Position numbers and translations under genes: made by a program. Under the pieces are notes generated by a model. The model had not been told where the DNA came from. It did not search any database and saw only the letters and a list, made by a program, of their open reading frames with translations. A stretch of 64,000 nt of DNA. Source: Prostheceraeus crozeri. Taxonomy: Eukaryota > Platyhelminthes > Polycladida > Euryleptidae. The DNA is taken from contig CAJQUW010008605.1 in NCBI GenBank assembly GCA_907163375.1, positions 248,001 to 312,000 on the forward strand, written 5' to 3'. The number at the start of each line of letters is the position of its first letter. Position 1 is the stretch's first letter. Shown piece after piece: positions 8,992-20,499 of this stretch.

Positions 8992-10817
8992 CACTATCGG
9001 CCAAAAGTCTTACCCCAGTAGATCTAACTTTGACAAAGTCTCCACATTATGATGTAGAACATCTTTTGAGAAACATACAAGTAATTTTATGCATGTGATT
9101 GAATACAAAAGGAGATGCAGACATAGTACTTCACAACTTAAGGGCTATTGTCTAACATAGGATGCGTCGTGAGATTGATTAATTGCAAGATGCTAAGTTC
9201 TTAGTACTTAGTGTTACCTCCACGAGCACGAATTACTGCTTGACATCGGCGTGGCATAGACTCCACTAACGAATGGATAAATTCTTCCGGCATTTCCCTG
9301 TTCCATACAAGCAGAAGGTAGCTAATGAACTCTGACTTGCTTCTTGGAGCTTTTGCTGCGGCCTTCTCACCCAACCTCTTCCATGCGTGCTCAATAGGGT
9401 TCAGGTCTGGCGAGTTGCCGGGACAACCCATGGTTCGTACTCCTTTTTTCAGCCAGGAACGCCTTTACCTAGAAGTAATGAGTTATACTCGTTTTTCATG
9501 ATGATTTTACATCACAGATACAATTGAGTTTACTTTGCGAGCCAGATGACAAGGGGCGCTGTCATCTTGGAAGATGATATCATCTGTCGATAAACCTGAA
9601 GAGGTTGCCATATCCGTAATTGAGGGTATTGCTCGTGTCCTAAGAATCTTAAGATATTCATCTTGATTCACTGTGGACTCACAGAAGTGAAAACGCCCTT
9701 CACCGTTCCACGAAAAGCAGGACCACGCCATTACAGAAGTGGGATGCTTTGTGGTTCTTTCAATACAGTCCGGATGTAAAGCTTCTCCTTCTCGACGACG
9801 GACTAGTCGACGGCCATCATTAGCATAGAGGTTGAACCTGGACTCATCTGACCAAAGTACCCTTTTCCAGTCTTCCAGCGTCCATTCCATGTGCTCTCTA
9901 GCCCACTGAAGACGGGATTTTTTCATTTTTGCCGTTAATAATGGCTTTCGTAAGGGTCTTCTGGCACGGAAGCCGGCATCCAGTAACCTTCGTCAGACAG
10001 TCCGCACACTAAGATTAACTCCGCAATGGTGAATCTCTGCTTGGATAGAAGAAGCAGAAACTCTGCGGTCTCAGAGAACCATTCTCACGATCGCTGAGTT
10101 ATCCCTCATCGTTGTTGCACGTGGACGACCTGACTTACGGCGAGGCTGAATCGATTCACCCGACAAATGACGATTTATAATCCGATCTACTGTTCTTCGG
10201 TCACATTTGACACGAGCAGCTATTTGACGGTATGTGAAACATTCGTTGTGTAAAGCTACAATAACGGCCGGCGCTGAGGAGAAATCAATCTTCCAGGCAT
10301 TCTGAGGATATCTGTTAGCAGATATATAGTTCCGAGCTGCTATGATTCATCAAGTCACACAGGGAGACATCAAATCATCTCAGTTACTGATCGCGTAATT
10401 TCCGTTTGGAAGATTCCTCCTGTATCACGTGCTGCCTGGCGCATCCCTTAACCAAAGGAAACTTTTATGCAATCACGACCTTTATGTAATGCCATCTTTA
10501 ATGGAGATGGGATAACTCGCATAATGGCTGGGATTCAGTTGCTTATCATTGAAATATCCAAGGTCATTCTCAGGATATGACGAAAGTTTCCTCATAATCT
10601 TAATTCTCATACAATTTGACACAGATATTGTTTAATCACAATGCTTGACCTGCCTTTAGCAAAAGATGCAAATTAATTCATCGAAATGCTGTTTGAACAA
10701 CATTAGACTCCTTGTGAAAATAGTTTGGTGATTTAATTGATATTATTTCGGTAAAATTAAAAATACAGAAAAAAAACATTTAAACAAAAGGTGGGGCAAG
10801 ACCTTTGGCCGGTAGTG
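8992..10817 (-). mobile_element. Tc1/mariner element, inserted in copy A only
   Basis: The termini CACTATCGGCCAAAAGTCTTACCCCA (first 20 bases CACTATCGGCCAAAAGTCTT at 8992) and the inverse ending GGCCGGTAGTG at 10817 are flanked by TA on both sides (8990-8991 and 10818-10819). Copy B has the uninterrupted site GTATATATAGATCAC at 49914-49928, so both the boundaries and the TA duplication are proven by an empty site. It carries a broken DDE transposase on the minus strand. The insertion is later than the A/B duplication, unless B lost it by precise excision. Confidence 0.95.
9201..10290 (-). pseudogene. Tc1/mariner transposase, disabled
   Basis: Read 5' to 3' on the minus strand, an N-terminal helix-turn-helix region (FTYRQIAARVKCDRRTVDRI) begins near 10260, then a GRPR-type motif, then the catalytic core: WSDESRFNL (first Asp), IFQDDSAPCHLA (second Asp) and NSPDLNPIEHAWKRL (the DD34E-type Glu). 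The reading is interrupted by two TGA codons, one in MVL-stop-DRR near 10078 and one in VRTV-stop-RRLL near 9990, and by a frameshift between 9432 and 9506. The pieces 9507-9926 and 9201-9431 remain open. All catalytic residues survive, so inactivation is by nonsense and frameshift changes. Confidence 0.9.
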
Positions 10818-10819
10818 TA

Positions 10820-11395
10820 GATCACTTTATTCTTGTATATGTTTTTTAAAGTTCCAAATGAGAGTTTCAATAGAAAGCAAGCTTCTCATCTGATAACCCT
10901 GTTTTCTCTCATCCCACGCGCAACAATTGACATGCATCATTGAGCGCCAATAGCATTTCGATGCACTTTTGACTAGTGACACGAATTTTGCGTGCAAATG
11001 ACAGCTGACAAATTTAACACTTTCATGTTTTAAGATGTCGTAGTAGCCTTATTTGATTCTACTTTAAATTTTAATTGTCGGCATCAATATCAGGTGTCTC
11101 ACTTGGTCATGGAGTGAATTTACATGTTTTTTTTTCGATCCGTAATGAATTGATTCAATAATGTAGTCAGAGTTTGGCGATCAGAAATCGACGACCCAAT
11201 AGATACTTCACCAAAAGTGCAATAGGCCTATATCTAAGGCTTCCTGATCACCAATGGAGTAATTACTGTGACAGGAGTCTCATTTATTGTGACCAAAGAC
11301 AATTAGAACTTTTTTTATAACTTTGAATCTCGGTTGATGAACCACCAATACCTGCAGCAGAACTATCAGTCATTAAGCTAGTCTTCGCTTTAGGA
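10820..11395. other. Copy A spacer, nothing recognised
   Basis: Moderately AT-rich and present in copy B as well (49921-50506). No coding or RNA signal is visible. Confidence 0.4.
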
Positions 11396-11890
11396 CAGGG
11401 ATGCGGAGTCAGAGTCCCGGAGTACTATCACTCTTGCCGGAGTCGGAGTTCCCGCCTGTAACTAGACCCGAAATATAAAACAAACAAATTATTTATCCTC
11501 GTGCATAGCTGTCACTGTCTTGACGTCAACTTTCTCCGTCAAACAAAAGTGCAGAGACAGCAGTGCATGCAGAGCTTGTCATATAGTTGAGGGAATGAAC
11601 CGTGATAATGAAAAAATATTGTCACTTCACTCGGTGATTTAGCAGAGAAGACGAGCTTTCCTACCCTCGATCACACGCACCAAATGTCAGTCACATCGCA
11701 GACAAAAGTAAAATATTAGCTTGTTTGAGAACATCCACCTCCTGACCTAGATATCAATCGTGTGTGATGGTTCCTTCATAGTGCATACTAAAATCGAAAG
11801 TGCACTCATTTTTTTTTGGAGGAGGATGGGGGATTTTCCTGTCTGGTAGAGACTGGAAAAAAACCGTGTTAAGCACACACCAACAAGTGG
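11396..11890. mobile_element. hAT-family end fragment, copy A
   Basis: Starts CAGGGATGCGGAGTC, a CAGGG-type hAT terminus followed by repeated GGAGTC/CGGAGT motifs. The next 450 bp, with CTTTCTCCGTCAAACAAAAGTG and CGGTGATTTAGCAGAGAAGACG, is an inverse copy of the right part of the hAT MITE at 12400-12925. The 8 bp outside the terminus (CTTTAGGA) are not repeated at the other end of any copy here, so it is probably a truncated insertion. Confidence 0.6.
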
Positions 11891-12399
11891 TAAAAGTTGG
11901 TGACATTCATTAAAAAAAGATTAACTTCACAAATCATAATTGCACGCTTTCTTTACCAAGCTTTAGCATCTCTTTTTTGCAAAATTTAGCACAGTATTTT
12001 GCTACCCTAATTTATATCTTTTTACAAACTTCGAAGTACTACAGAACTAAAACATGATAGAAAACTACAAAAACAATCATGAATCGATACAAAGTTATTG
12101 GCATGAAGTATAGTATGCGAATGTGTTCACTGTCTCGCAGGCTGGGCTTGATGTGGTTTGATAAGCCTGTTTATGTCCGGTATCGGCTTTGTTAAAGAGT
12201 CTCAAGTCTCCGCGTTTCTCAACGTTTAGCATATTTCACTGTTTATTCAAAAGATAAGTCAATAGAGAAAATCCGTTCTCAACCAAGTACAGAAATGTAG
12301 GAATATGATGCAGGAAAATATCCATATTCTTGCTTCTTTCAATAATATCGAATATAGATCGGTTAATCTGCACCAAAAATTCTCGTAATTATCGGCTTT

Positions 12400-12925
12400 C
12401 ACACGGCTTTTCTCCAGTCTCTACCAGGCAGGAAAATCCCCATCCTTCTCCAAAACTATGAGTACACTTTCGATTTTAATATGCGCTTTAGAGGAGAAAT
12501 CACACACGATTAACGTGAGGGTGAGAGGTGATGTTTTCAAACAAGCTAGTATTTCATTTTTTTCTCTTATGTTACTTACCTTTGGTGCGTATGCGTGATC
12601 GAGGGTAGGAAGGCTTGTCTTCTCTACTAAATCACCGAGTGAAACGACAATCCTCTTTTCACTACCACGGTCCATTCCCTCAACTATAACAAGCTTGCAG
12701 ATTATATATTGCAAACTATAGACAATGCATGCAGCATTGTCTCTGCACTTTTGTTTGACGGAGAAAGTTGACAGCAAGACAGTGACAGCTTTGTACGAGG
12801 ATAGATAATTTGTTTGTATTATATTTCGGGTCTAGTTATAAGCCGGAGTCCGGAGTCATATCATTTGATAGGACTACGACTTCAGCAAAAATGATAGGAC
12901 TCCGGGACTCCGATTCCGCATCCCT
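12400..12925. mobile_element. hAT MITE, right part only, copy A
   Basis: Ends GATTCCGCATCCCTG at 12925, followed by GTATATAA, and equals the right part of the complete element in copy B (52044-52831). The left part has been removed by a deletion whose junction is at 12399/12400 (ATCGGCTTT|CACACGGC). A minus-strand ORF at 12421-12777 is open across most of it but has no similarity I recognise. It is conserved in B, which the duplication alone explains. Confidence 0.8.
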
Positions 12926-13436
12926 GGTATATAACGCAATGAATAGTTATGACGTCTGGTATTTCCCTTTTCAAAAAGGCAATGCGCCCTTGGTGTTTTC
13001 CAATCATTGCAAGGGCACCATCCGTAGCACATCGAATAATGTTTCTTAATTAATTTGTTTTGATGCATTGGAAACCGTACTGCCTTTTGTGTCGGTTGGA
13101 AGTTTCAGAACAAAGAGCATTCCTCTTGAATTTCTGATTTGAAGACAAATCGAAAAAAGCCAAGAAGCAAAGATTCATTATCTCGTAAGGTTGATTCGTC
13201 GATTTGCAATGAATGTTTTGTCTTCTCTAGAATTGTAGCCAGCTGATTTTCAACATCATTTATGCCGAAAATATAATATATCTTTCTTCCAAAATACTCG
13301 TATTTCCAAAAATTCTGAAATATATTAGAATATTTATCTTTACCCTTTGAAAAAAAATTTCCACTTAGTACATGTATAGTTGTTTCATCCATAAATACGG
13401 CATTTTTCCGCATCTCTCCTATATGAATTTTAGTTC
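12926..13436 (-). pseudogene. ZBED-like hAT transposase fragment, copy A
   Basis: On the minus strand the frame at 13105-13413 gives KTKHSLQIDEST, then LLLGFFRFVFKSEIQEE, matching the conserved (Q/L)LDEST and YVRFV-(x)-x-I-x-E segments of ZBED5/SCAND3/FAM200-type hAT transposase relatives. The first catalytic acidic residue of hAT transposases lies in this DEST region. Copy A has lost the C-terminal half through the deletion that also took part of the hAT MITE. Several frame changes follow 13105. Copy B (52840-53390 and 51500-52035) keeps more of the same gene. Confidence 0.6.
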
Positions 13437-13439
13437 GAG

Positions 13440-15219
13440 CATGTGGTTAGCTCACAAAATGAGTTAAAGTTTATTCAATTTCTAACTGTTGTTAGGCAAT
13501 TTTTATAATGCACTGTATGTCAAATGAAGAGGAAAAATATTTGGAATCAGAAAACATCACTTTTGTGATTCTTCATATTTACGGTGAAAAAGTTTGAGTG
13601 CACCCTCTTAGTAATCCTTTACTCTATGGTCATTACATTTTAGATCAATAATGTGTATGCTTATGAAAAGTTATTCAGAAGGACAGATTATCTCCCAATT
13701 ATTTCTTCTTCAATACGTTAACAATAAGGAAAATAAATTGAACGTCTTGTTCACTACTCGCATGAGACTTAAAAGTGAATCTTCATTTAGGTCCTTAATG
13801 TTTAATTTAAGTATTTTTTAAAATGTCAGTTTTTGCCATCGCCCGCCAACTAAGCATCGCTCCCTTTATCGCCCCGTAAAGTATTTTCGCCCATCAGAAT
13901 CTTTTCATCGCACACACCTTGAGAATCACTGGTCTAGATATTCCTTTATTCTAGCGCAGATTATTTAGGCAATTGTCATTCAAATCTTGACATCCAAATC
14001 ACTTTCTGCTATGTTTTTGACTTAGCTATTTTTCTGGCTGCAATTTTTCAACTGTACAAATCAAGAAAAGCAACTGTACATTTGAATTTAGAGCTGCACA
14101 AATTATGTCCAGTTGCAGGTTAAAAAAAGCCCTGAGATATTGGATTAAATTGGTGATGGTGCTTAGGACAAACGCCTTTAAAGAACTTCATATATTGTAG
14201 CTAATTTTCAGGTATGTTCAATGAATTTCCTCAGCCTAGAAAACATTGTCTCGTTTTCTACATTTATCAAAAAAGATCGAAAACGTGGAAATTAAAAGAC
14301 TTATTTTGTTCAGAAAGTGGGAGAAAAATCCGGATTTACCCAAGTACACTATCCAAAAATGCAACAAATTAGGAGATTAATACTGTGTTGACTTAAGCAA
14401 TAAAAATCATATTGTGCGTTGTAGATACTTAAATGTAATAATTACAGGTATGTGACAACTAAATGATAATGTAGAAATGTTTCCAACATCTGCAAAACAG
14501 CGGCAGAATTGCAGAGGGTTAACGCGAGTTACCAATAAGCAGGCGATAACTCCTGTTGACAGCAATCCTATAAAGATAGAATTGTTTTATCTTGAAGCGT
14601 TAAAGGACTGCATTACAGTGCTACATTCTGAAAATCAAGAGGATCGATAGCAATATTGAACTGTAGGAACGGCAAATCTCTACATTCTTGATAATGTTGT
14701 ACAAAACAACAATAAGATATTGTGAATCATTTTGAGCGTGACTTGTGTCCTGCATGTCAAAAACAATTCAATTTTCAAGAATAAGACATTGGAAGAAAAG
14801 ATTTGATATGTACACTTGCATGTTGACTTGGAGTAAGTCAAACCTTATGAAATAAAGAACAATGGTTAAATTTCATGTGTGTTGACAATACTTCCTTTTG
14901 AGAACAATGCATGAAGTGTTTGACTAATAACCTGGTGACCTACTTACCTCGTCTTTTACACATTCTTCTCCGATAGCATGACTTTAATAATGATATCCTA
15001 AATTATAAGAAAGTTCCTGCTTTCTGCTTGAAGTTGCTTATTACAAAATGTTCTAATGATTATGACAGAACGACTTAGGTTAGAAAACCTGAAATCATTT
15101 AAAAAGATAAACATGTCTCAGATAACTTTGATTATATCCTTTCATGGTCATCATCATAATTTCAATGACGATTGTTATTCTATTTCACACCTCAATAATG
15201 ATTTTTTTTGAAATTTTTT
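13440..15219. other. Copy A intergenic stretch
   Basis: No family-like ORF or RNA gene. The interval 14866-15104 is missing from copy B. Two short plus-strand ORFs that B shares (for example B 54400-54624) are broken here, so I do not call them genes. Confidence 0.4.
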
Positions 15220-15739
15220 TTATTGAAGCGCTTTATGCTTAAAGACAGCTGTTTTAATCACAGAATTAAATATCTTGTTTATCTGCTTCGGTTTGCTAGA
15301 AGTGTGATTAATACCAAATTGATGGCACATAGAGGAACCTATTAAGTGGGCAAAAAGGAATTCCTGATGCCTTTCAGAGATAGGAAAAAAGTCGTGCGTC
15401 GCTTGCGGATTAATATGAGTTACAGCAAAGTGCTTCGATTGCCAAAACTCCTTCAGATTCGAAGAATTCAGATCATTGCGCACAAGTTCTCTCCATAATG
15501 TTGGCCCTTCCAATCATTATTAAAAAAAGTAGCAGGCGTAGGAATATTACTTCAGTTGATGATTTCACCATCATCTCGGCATTGCTCACTGTATAGTGCA
15601 TACATTGAATCGATGCCAGGCATCGATGTATGTTTTGGTGTGTGCGAAGTGATATCACAGCACGCACGCATCTCTCACTGGCTCTGGTGTCCTCTGCTGA
15701 CAGCTTATTGTTTGCCATTTCCAATAGCAAGTGATACAC
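15220..15739 (-). other. Overlapping minus-strand ORFs of unknown nature, copy A
   Basis: Two overlapping frames, 15473-15739 (88 residues, start MYHLLLEMANNK) and 15220-15513 (97 residues, with HFAVTHINPQATHDFFPISERH), are open in both duplicate copies. They lie upstream of the ZBED-like remains on the same strand and next to the right inverted repeat, so they might be a 5' part of the same element. No domain is recognisable, and conservation between duplicates is not evidence of function. Confidence 0.25.
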
Positions 15740-15865
15740 GAATTATCCATTTGAGAAGGAGCAAGTTGTCTAATTCTGTGATATGCCATTTCGATATTAA
15801 GGTTACATACAATTTTTCCTTTCTAGGAAACCGAAGCGCGCGCAGATCAATCTAATTCTGTGGTT
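15732..15865 (-). repeat. Right inverted repeat inside copy A
   Basis: Inverse partner of 8773-8905. Together they bracket about 7.1 kb in copy A and about 5.8 kb in copy B, a difference explained mostly by the Tc1 insertion in A. Confidence 0.6.
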
Positions 15866-16385
15866 TTAATACTTCCGTAGTCTGTCTATTATCACAAGAC
15901 GGATAATGACGAGTAATTTTAGACAAGATATTCAATACTGCACTTGAAAAATTGAAAATTTATCTTTTTGGGATTATCGTTCATGCATTATATTGTTCAA
16001 ACCAATGCTAAGACAAACATGAAAGTTTTTCAAATTTCAAAAGTTCATACATTGTAGTAATTGGCGTAAATCATTTAGAAATTGTCAAATGTTTGTAATT
16101 ATCAAAATCATATGTCCTTCATGTTAAAAACTGCATTGTATACATTTTAATAGGAAAAGCCTGAAAGCATTATGTCTTTTATTAGATTTAATTGTATCAG
16201 ACTTGTGAGAGCGTTGGTGGTATGACAATATCGGGAAAGAATAAGGAGACTATGGCTATCATTTGCTTACAGTGGGGTAACATGACTGAGCAGAGCTGGG
16301 CGTCAATCCCAATCAAAAATTCAAAGTTTCTATTCGCGATTTTCGTCTGCTTGATGAATTTTCTTGAATATCAATAATAAATACT

Positions 16386-16500
16386 GAACATACGACGCGT
16401 GTATCAGGGTTGGAACCGGAACCGACTGACCGGCCCGGTCGACTGGTTGGATTGTGTCGATGTAAGTCGATCGGAAGACCGGCCCTGTTCGAAAACCGGT
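16386..16500. other. CCGG-rich patch, possible hAT-like end
   Basis: A locally GC-rich stretch in AT-rich sequence: CAGGGTTGGAACCGGAACCG at about 16406 is followed by repeated ACCGGCCCGGT, GACCGGCCCTG and AACCGGTCTG. The CAGGG start recalls hAT termini with subterminal repeats. No inverse partner is visible within the copy. It is also present at 56094-56190. Confidence 0.3.
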
Positions 16501-16772
16501 CTGTCAATCAATTGGCAACCATTATTGAGATCGATCAGACAAGAATTATGATGTATACACAACTGCACACGATTACATTACGATTTACGCAATTACATGA
16601 TTTGCATCCAAAATCAAACAGGCCTGCTTCACTCCACCTAATAACGATGAGATCTCCCTCTCTCGAACTTGATCTCCTATAACCCCCGCTGCGTGCCCTG
16701 ATGAAAGCACTTGAGATAGCATGACTGACAGACCGAATTTGTTTACATATCACCTAAATTTCTCAATAGGGA

Positions 16773-17207
16773 AATCATTCTCAATAGGCCTAATCATGGA
16801 ATTCTAGATAATAACACCTGGAATGGACACTCGCATTTCCCTAATACGGTGCGAGGCCAGTTATTCACGACGCATGCCGTCATTCATTTCAATGAAACTG
16901 TTGAGAATGAATATCTTCGTACGTTAATGCATGTATTAACATCTCATATTCTAAAACAAGTATATGTACAGTACATGTATCATCTATTTTGCAATATGTT
17001 CATTTACCTTTTAAAAGCTCTAAAGTAGAGGACATGCCTAGTAGGTGCGTTAAATCAATAATATTCTCAACTTCTAAAAAACTGAAACTTCTTTTCTTTG
17101 CAGTTGCTTTTCCTTTTACGTCAATTTCAGACAGACCCTGGAGAACTAATTTTGCGAAGCAATCATAGTAAAGATAGATCATTTCACGCACACGATATCC
17201 GATAGTA
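16773..17207. other. Spacer after copy A, nothing recognised
   Basis: Unique to this locus within the window. A minus-strand ORF of 63 residues (17000-17191) has no recognisable feature. Confidence 0.4.
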
Positions 17208-17650
17208 CACTAGGTGACATGTCACGCGTAATTACGGAACACCCCAAACATTCTACGCGCGTACATACGCGATACACTGTCAGAAATCACTTGATCTGAT
17301 GTTGTTAAAACATGGGAAATGTTTATGAATACTCGCGGGTGAGCGTGTATAGTTTCGCGTCGTCCACGGTTGTCTGCGCTGCCGCTTGAACCACTAAGAT
17401 GAACCGCTAAGCATGTTCTGTCTTCCCTGAACATGAAATTGAGATCCTATCACATTGTTTATCCTCTGATACATGCAGACACATAAGACGCAAAGTCTAT
17501 ATAACAGGACCGCCAACTAATGTATACCAACTTATATAACAGATATTGCAGCAATGTCCCGCATAGCCACGGATGTTTGGGGTCATGTGTAATTACGCGT
17601 GGTTTACGCGTGAATTACGTGTGATTGAGCGTGGCATGTCACCTAGTGAA
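17208..17650. mobile_element. Short inverted-repeat element, CACTAGGTGACATG termini
   Basis: CACTAGGTGACATG at 17208 and its exact inverse CATGTCACCTAGTG at 17637-17650 bound 443 bp. Further in, CACGCGTAATTACGGAAC faces GTAATTACGCGTGG. It shares its interior with the disrupted element at 2.8-4.2 kb. The termini start with CACTA, but the flanking bases (GTA on the left, AAG on the right) do not show the 3-bp duplication expected for the CACTA superfamily, so the family is left open. No protein is encoded. Confidence 0.7.
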
Positions 17651-17744
17651 GCTTTCATAGAAAATGTTTGATTTGATACAGCATGATCACTAAAATCAGG
17701 CTCAGGTAAGGCCCATAATCATCTGATGTAGCTTACCAGAACTA

Positions 17745-18400
17745 AGAGCAGAGAGAGACGTTTATTGATTCTTGAATGGTAATCAAAATATATCAAAGTG
17801 AAGATACAAATTGAGATTTGAAAATCATAAAATAAGTAAGTGACTCAATCATGAAGTGTAGATGACGCGATTATACACACTGATGGTAAAAAATAATTGC
17901 GACGCAAGGAGTTCTGCAAAAAGGCACTGAGATGCACTTGGTAGAAACACTGGATTCAGAAAATGCAACAGAGTTTTGGCATTGGAATTATTTCGCAGAA
18001 TGTTCTGCGACAAGCTAGACCTTCTCGAAGAAAGATCTTCAGACATAGTAATGCCCTTGATTTTTAGGCATCGTCTTTGAATTTTGTCTACGGAGTTTGA
18101 CTCTTCTTGAGATAGTCCGATGAAGGCAGGACAGGAATACTCCGTGGTAGATCTTATGATTCCATTGAATATCATCAAGAATTCCTCGTCGCTGGTAAAA
18201 GATTTAATTCTCCGCAGAATATAGATGCGCTGAGCACATTTTCGTTCAATCAGCTGGATATGACTTTTCCACTTCAAATCACTGTCCATCATAACTCCTA
18301 AAAACCTCACACTGTTTTTCAAAGATCACCAACGGAATCTTCGATTCGACATGCAATTGATCATAAAATGTACCTCGATAATAGACGAAGCCTCTATCGT
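17745..18400 (-). pseudogene. LINE reverse transcriptase, C-terminal fragment with 3' end
   Basis: The ORF at 17849-18322 (157 residues) contains SVRFLGVMMDSDLKWKSHI, a cysteine-arginine stretch (CAQRIYILRRIK), IFNGIIRSTTEYSCPAFIGLS and KIQRRCLKI. These correspond to the FLG(V/I)-x-(L/M)D-x-x-L-x-W motif and the following thumb region of Jockey/CR1/L2-like LINE reverse transcriptases. The catalytic palm is absent, so it is a typical 5'-truncated insertion. On the minus strand the sequence ends with AATCAATAAACG followed by TCTCTCTC around 17755-17770, consistent with a LINE 3' terminus carrying a polyadenylation signal and a short tandem tail. Confidence 0.75.
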
Positions 18401-19105
18401 CCTATTCAGCCATGTAACTGAGAAGTAATTGCAATTACTTTACGGTCAGCACTGTTGAATATTCTTTTTTACGCACTTCAAATTACTTTACTCTCCTGGT
18501 CGATGAGGTGGTCGATATTTAGATGTGTACCGGGTGTGTACAACCATGGAAAGTTTCATTCAAAGAATTTTACGACGAAACTTCCTGATCACAAAATGTA
18601 AATCAGAAACTAACATGACTTAATTTTCCCATCGGTAAAAGAGAGGCAATTATTGATTTCTTCTACAGTAGATACCTGGGTGAGTTATATATCCTTAAAT
18701 CAATTTCAAAAGGGGGCAGACTTAACTTAATAAAGTTTCCTAGAATCCATAAGTCTTGATATGTCAGCACCGCATTTTCACTTTGAATCTTAGATGTAAG
18801 GCGAAAGCACATGAGGAAAAATGCGGCAATTCTATATCAACGCTACAAGCGTGTTCGGTTTTTCGGGGAGCAATTGTAATTAACATAAGAATAACCCGGA
18901 CAAAGAAATGATGGGAAGACTTATAGTGTAGGAGAGGCAATTATCGAAAGTGATTGAAGTGTAATTGAACAAAAAAACGGAATAATTTGCAGTTGTTATC
19001 AATTACACTTCATAAGTAATTGACAAAAGTATATACATTATATACCTGTAAAATAACAGTGCCAGTATTTAGCCAGTTTTCTGCTGATGAGTTGCCATAA
19101 TCGCG
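18401..19105. other. Spacer, nothing recognised
   Basis: No gene or clear repeat. AATTAC-type short motifs recur (for example near 18430 and 18470), without clear boundaries. Confidence 0.4.
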
Positions 19106-19231
19106 GTGTGTGTTTATGATCAAGTCAGTTGTCATAGCAATTCCTGCTGCAATACATTACATGCTGGTTTTGTATATTTGGTTCATGAAATCACATCCAA
19201 TATTTTGGCGTCGCATATTGTATCGCAGATG

Positions 19232-19390
19232 ACCAGTCCTCCTATTCGTAAGCCCCAGTTTCCTTCTAATCCAACGCTTCATGATTTTTTCTATTTCAAA
19301 CACAAATTTGAGAACTTTCATGTACTTGCAAAGTTGGAAAATGAGTTCAAATTGCAGATGCTACATAACTGTCTTGTCAGGAATGGCTGA
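19232..19390 (+). pseudogene. Possible retroelement gag fragment
   Basis: The reading TSPPIRKPQFPSNP then DFFYFKHKFENFHVLA then LQMLHNCLVRNG has the pattern of some LTR-retroelement Gag N-termini (a proline-rich start, then W/F-x-x-F-K-x-(K/R)FE, then a leucine-rich LLH segment). It stops at 19390 and downstream readings are broken. The resemblance is only from pattern recognition over about 50 residues. It may be chance. Confidence 0.3.
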
Positions 19391-19511
19391 GACATCTTGG
19401 CTTCTCCCAAATCGAAGTATTCATAGGTTAGACATAGACTTGTGGAATATTTTCGGATATCCTCGTCTCTTCTACTATACAGACACTGAATTCTACATTG
19501 CTAGACAATGA

Positions 19512-20069
19512 GTGGAGCGGTTAATTCTGGTATATTATTTGGTTCAATAATCCAAAATCACATCCTCGTTGCCATTTTGTAATGCTTCTCACGTCAAATC
19601 TGCAGCTTTTATAATGCGACTTTTATAGCCATAGAAATAAGAAGCATGAAATAATTTTACATATGGAAGAAAGAGGCTCTCCTAATTTGCCAGCGATCAT
19701 TAACAAGAATTATTCTTTTATTTTATGTTTTATTTCATTTCTATTTTTCATGCCATACTACTTGGACCTATGTTGAGATGGCCATTGCGATGCATGTAAA
19801 TATTTTCTGTTTGTACGTAATTGCTTCCTTAGATATTTCTTTCAATTGGCTTTGTTAGTAGTAACTGTTTGTTATCTTGACTTTCACCGGTGATGGTAAC
19901 ACAGAAATCCAATGCAAACCTTCAGTTGTTGTGTTTTGCCCTCTATCTTTTCAATGCAAATCACACTCATTTCACTCTCATTTCACATGTTTGCACCTCT
20001 TGACTTCTAATAAAAACCATTATCTAATTATATTACAGCAAATAATATTGAAAATTTTCAGTACAAATC
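19512..20069. other. Spacer, nothing recognised
   Basis: AT-rich sequence without a recognisable ORF or repeat boundary. The 144-residue ORF that begins at 19877 is an accident of frame running into the foldback element. Confidence 0.4.
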
Positions 20070-20499
20070 ATTTAGTTCGTCTTCTGCACAAAGGCAACTG
20101 GGCGACAATGAGACTTTCACAGAATAATGTACACCCTATGCCTACTACGAATTCGCGCGTCTGCCGAGTTCTAGTGAGTTCCTCTTCTTGTCAGACAGGA
20201 TCAAAGAAATACACATGTAAATCCAGTGGGAGGCAGATTGCAGTTTTTGGTCAAAATGAAATTTTCAATGTTTTCGCTTATTACGGTAAAATACTCAGTC
20301 AAGAGCCATAATTTTTGGTATGAAATGTCTTCAAGTCATTTCTCATCAGGTTCATGAACATTTATCTATGAAACTACATGCATTCAGATTTGACAAGCCT
20401 CCTACTGTCGGCAAGCACCAATATGTTGGCCCACTTTATCCACATTCAACCACATTATCGTATACATCGCCGATCAGAAGCACATGGTAGGGGGATTCA

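Larger units (their letters stand above)
8496..16772 (+). repeat. Large direct duplication, copy A
   Basis: This segment matches 49429-56460 in the same orientation from GATTTGAGAGCATCC to CTCAATAGGGA, with scattered substitutions and small indels. Differences of structure: A has a Tc1 element (8992-10817) absent from B; A lacks the stretch equivalent to B 51500-52312; A has about 240 bp near 14866-15104 absent from B; A lacks about 32 bp of B near 54182-54213. The copy starts at the distal remnant of the gypsy element. Inside it I recognise the Tc1, hAT ends and ZBED-like transposase remains, annotated separately. The other stretches (10820-11395, 13440-15219, 15866-16380) hold no recognisable gene. 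Confidence 0.9.

Noticed and set aside
11396-12925. One complete hAT element in copy A
   Set aside because: The 8-bp flanks differ (CTTTAGGA and GTATATAA); copy B shows that the right end belongs to another left end.
15556-15855. 99-residue plus-strand ORF conserved in both duplicates (55244-55543)
   Set aside because: Conservation is explained by the duplication; no domain, and part of it is the inverted repeat.
17208-17650. CACTA (EnSpm) superfamily assignment
   Set aside because: Termini begin CACTA, but there is no 3-bp target duplication and the related copy at 2.8 kb has a different left terminus.
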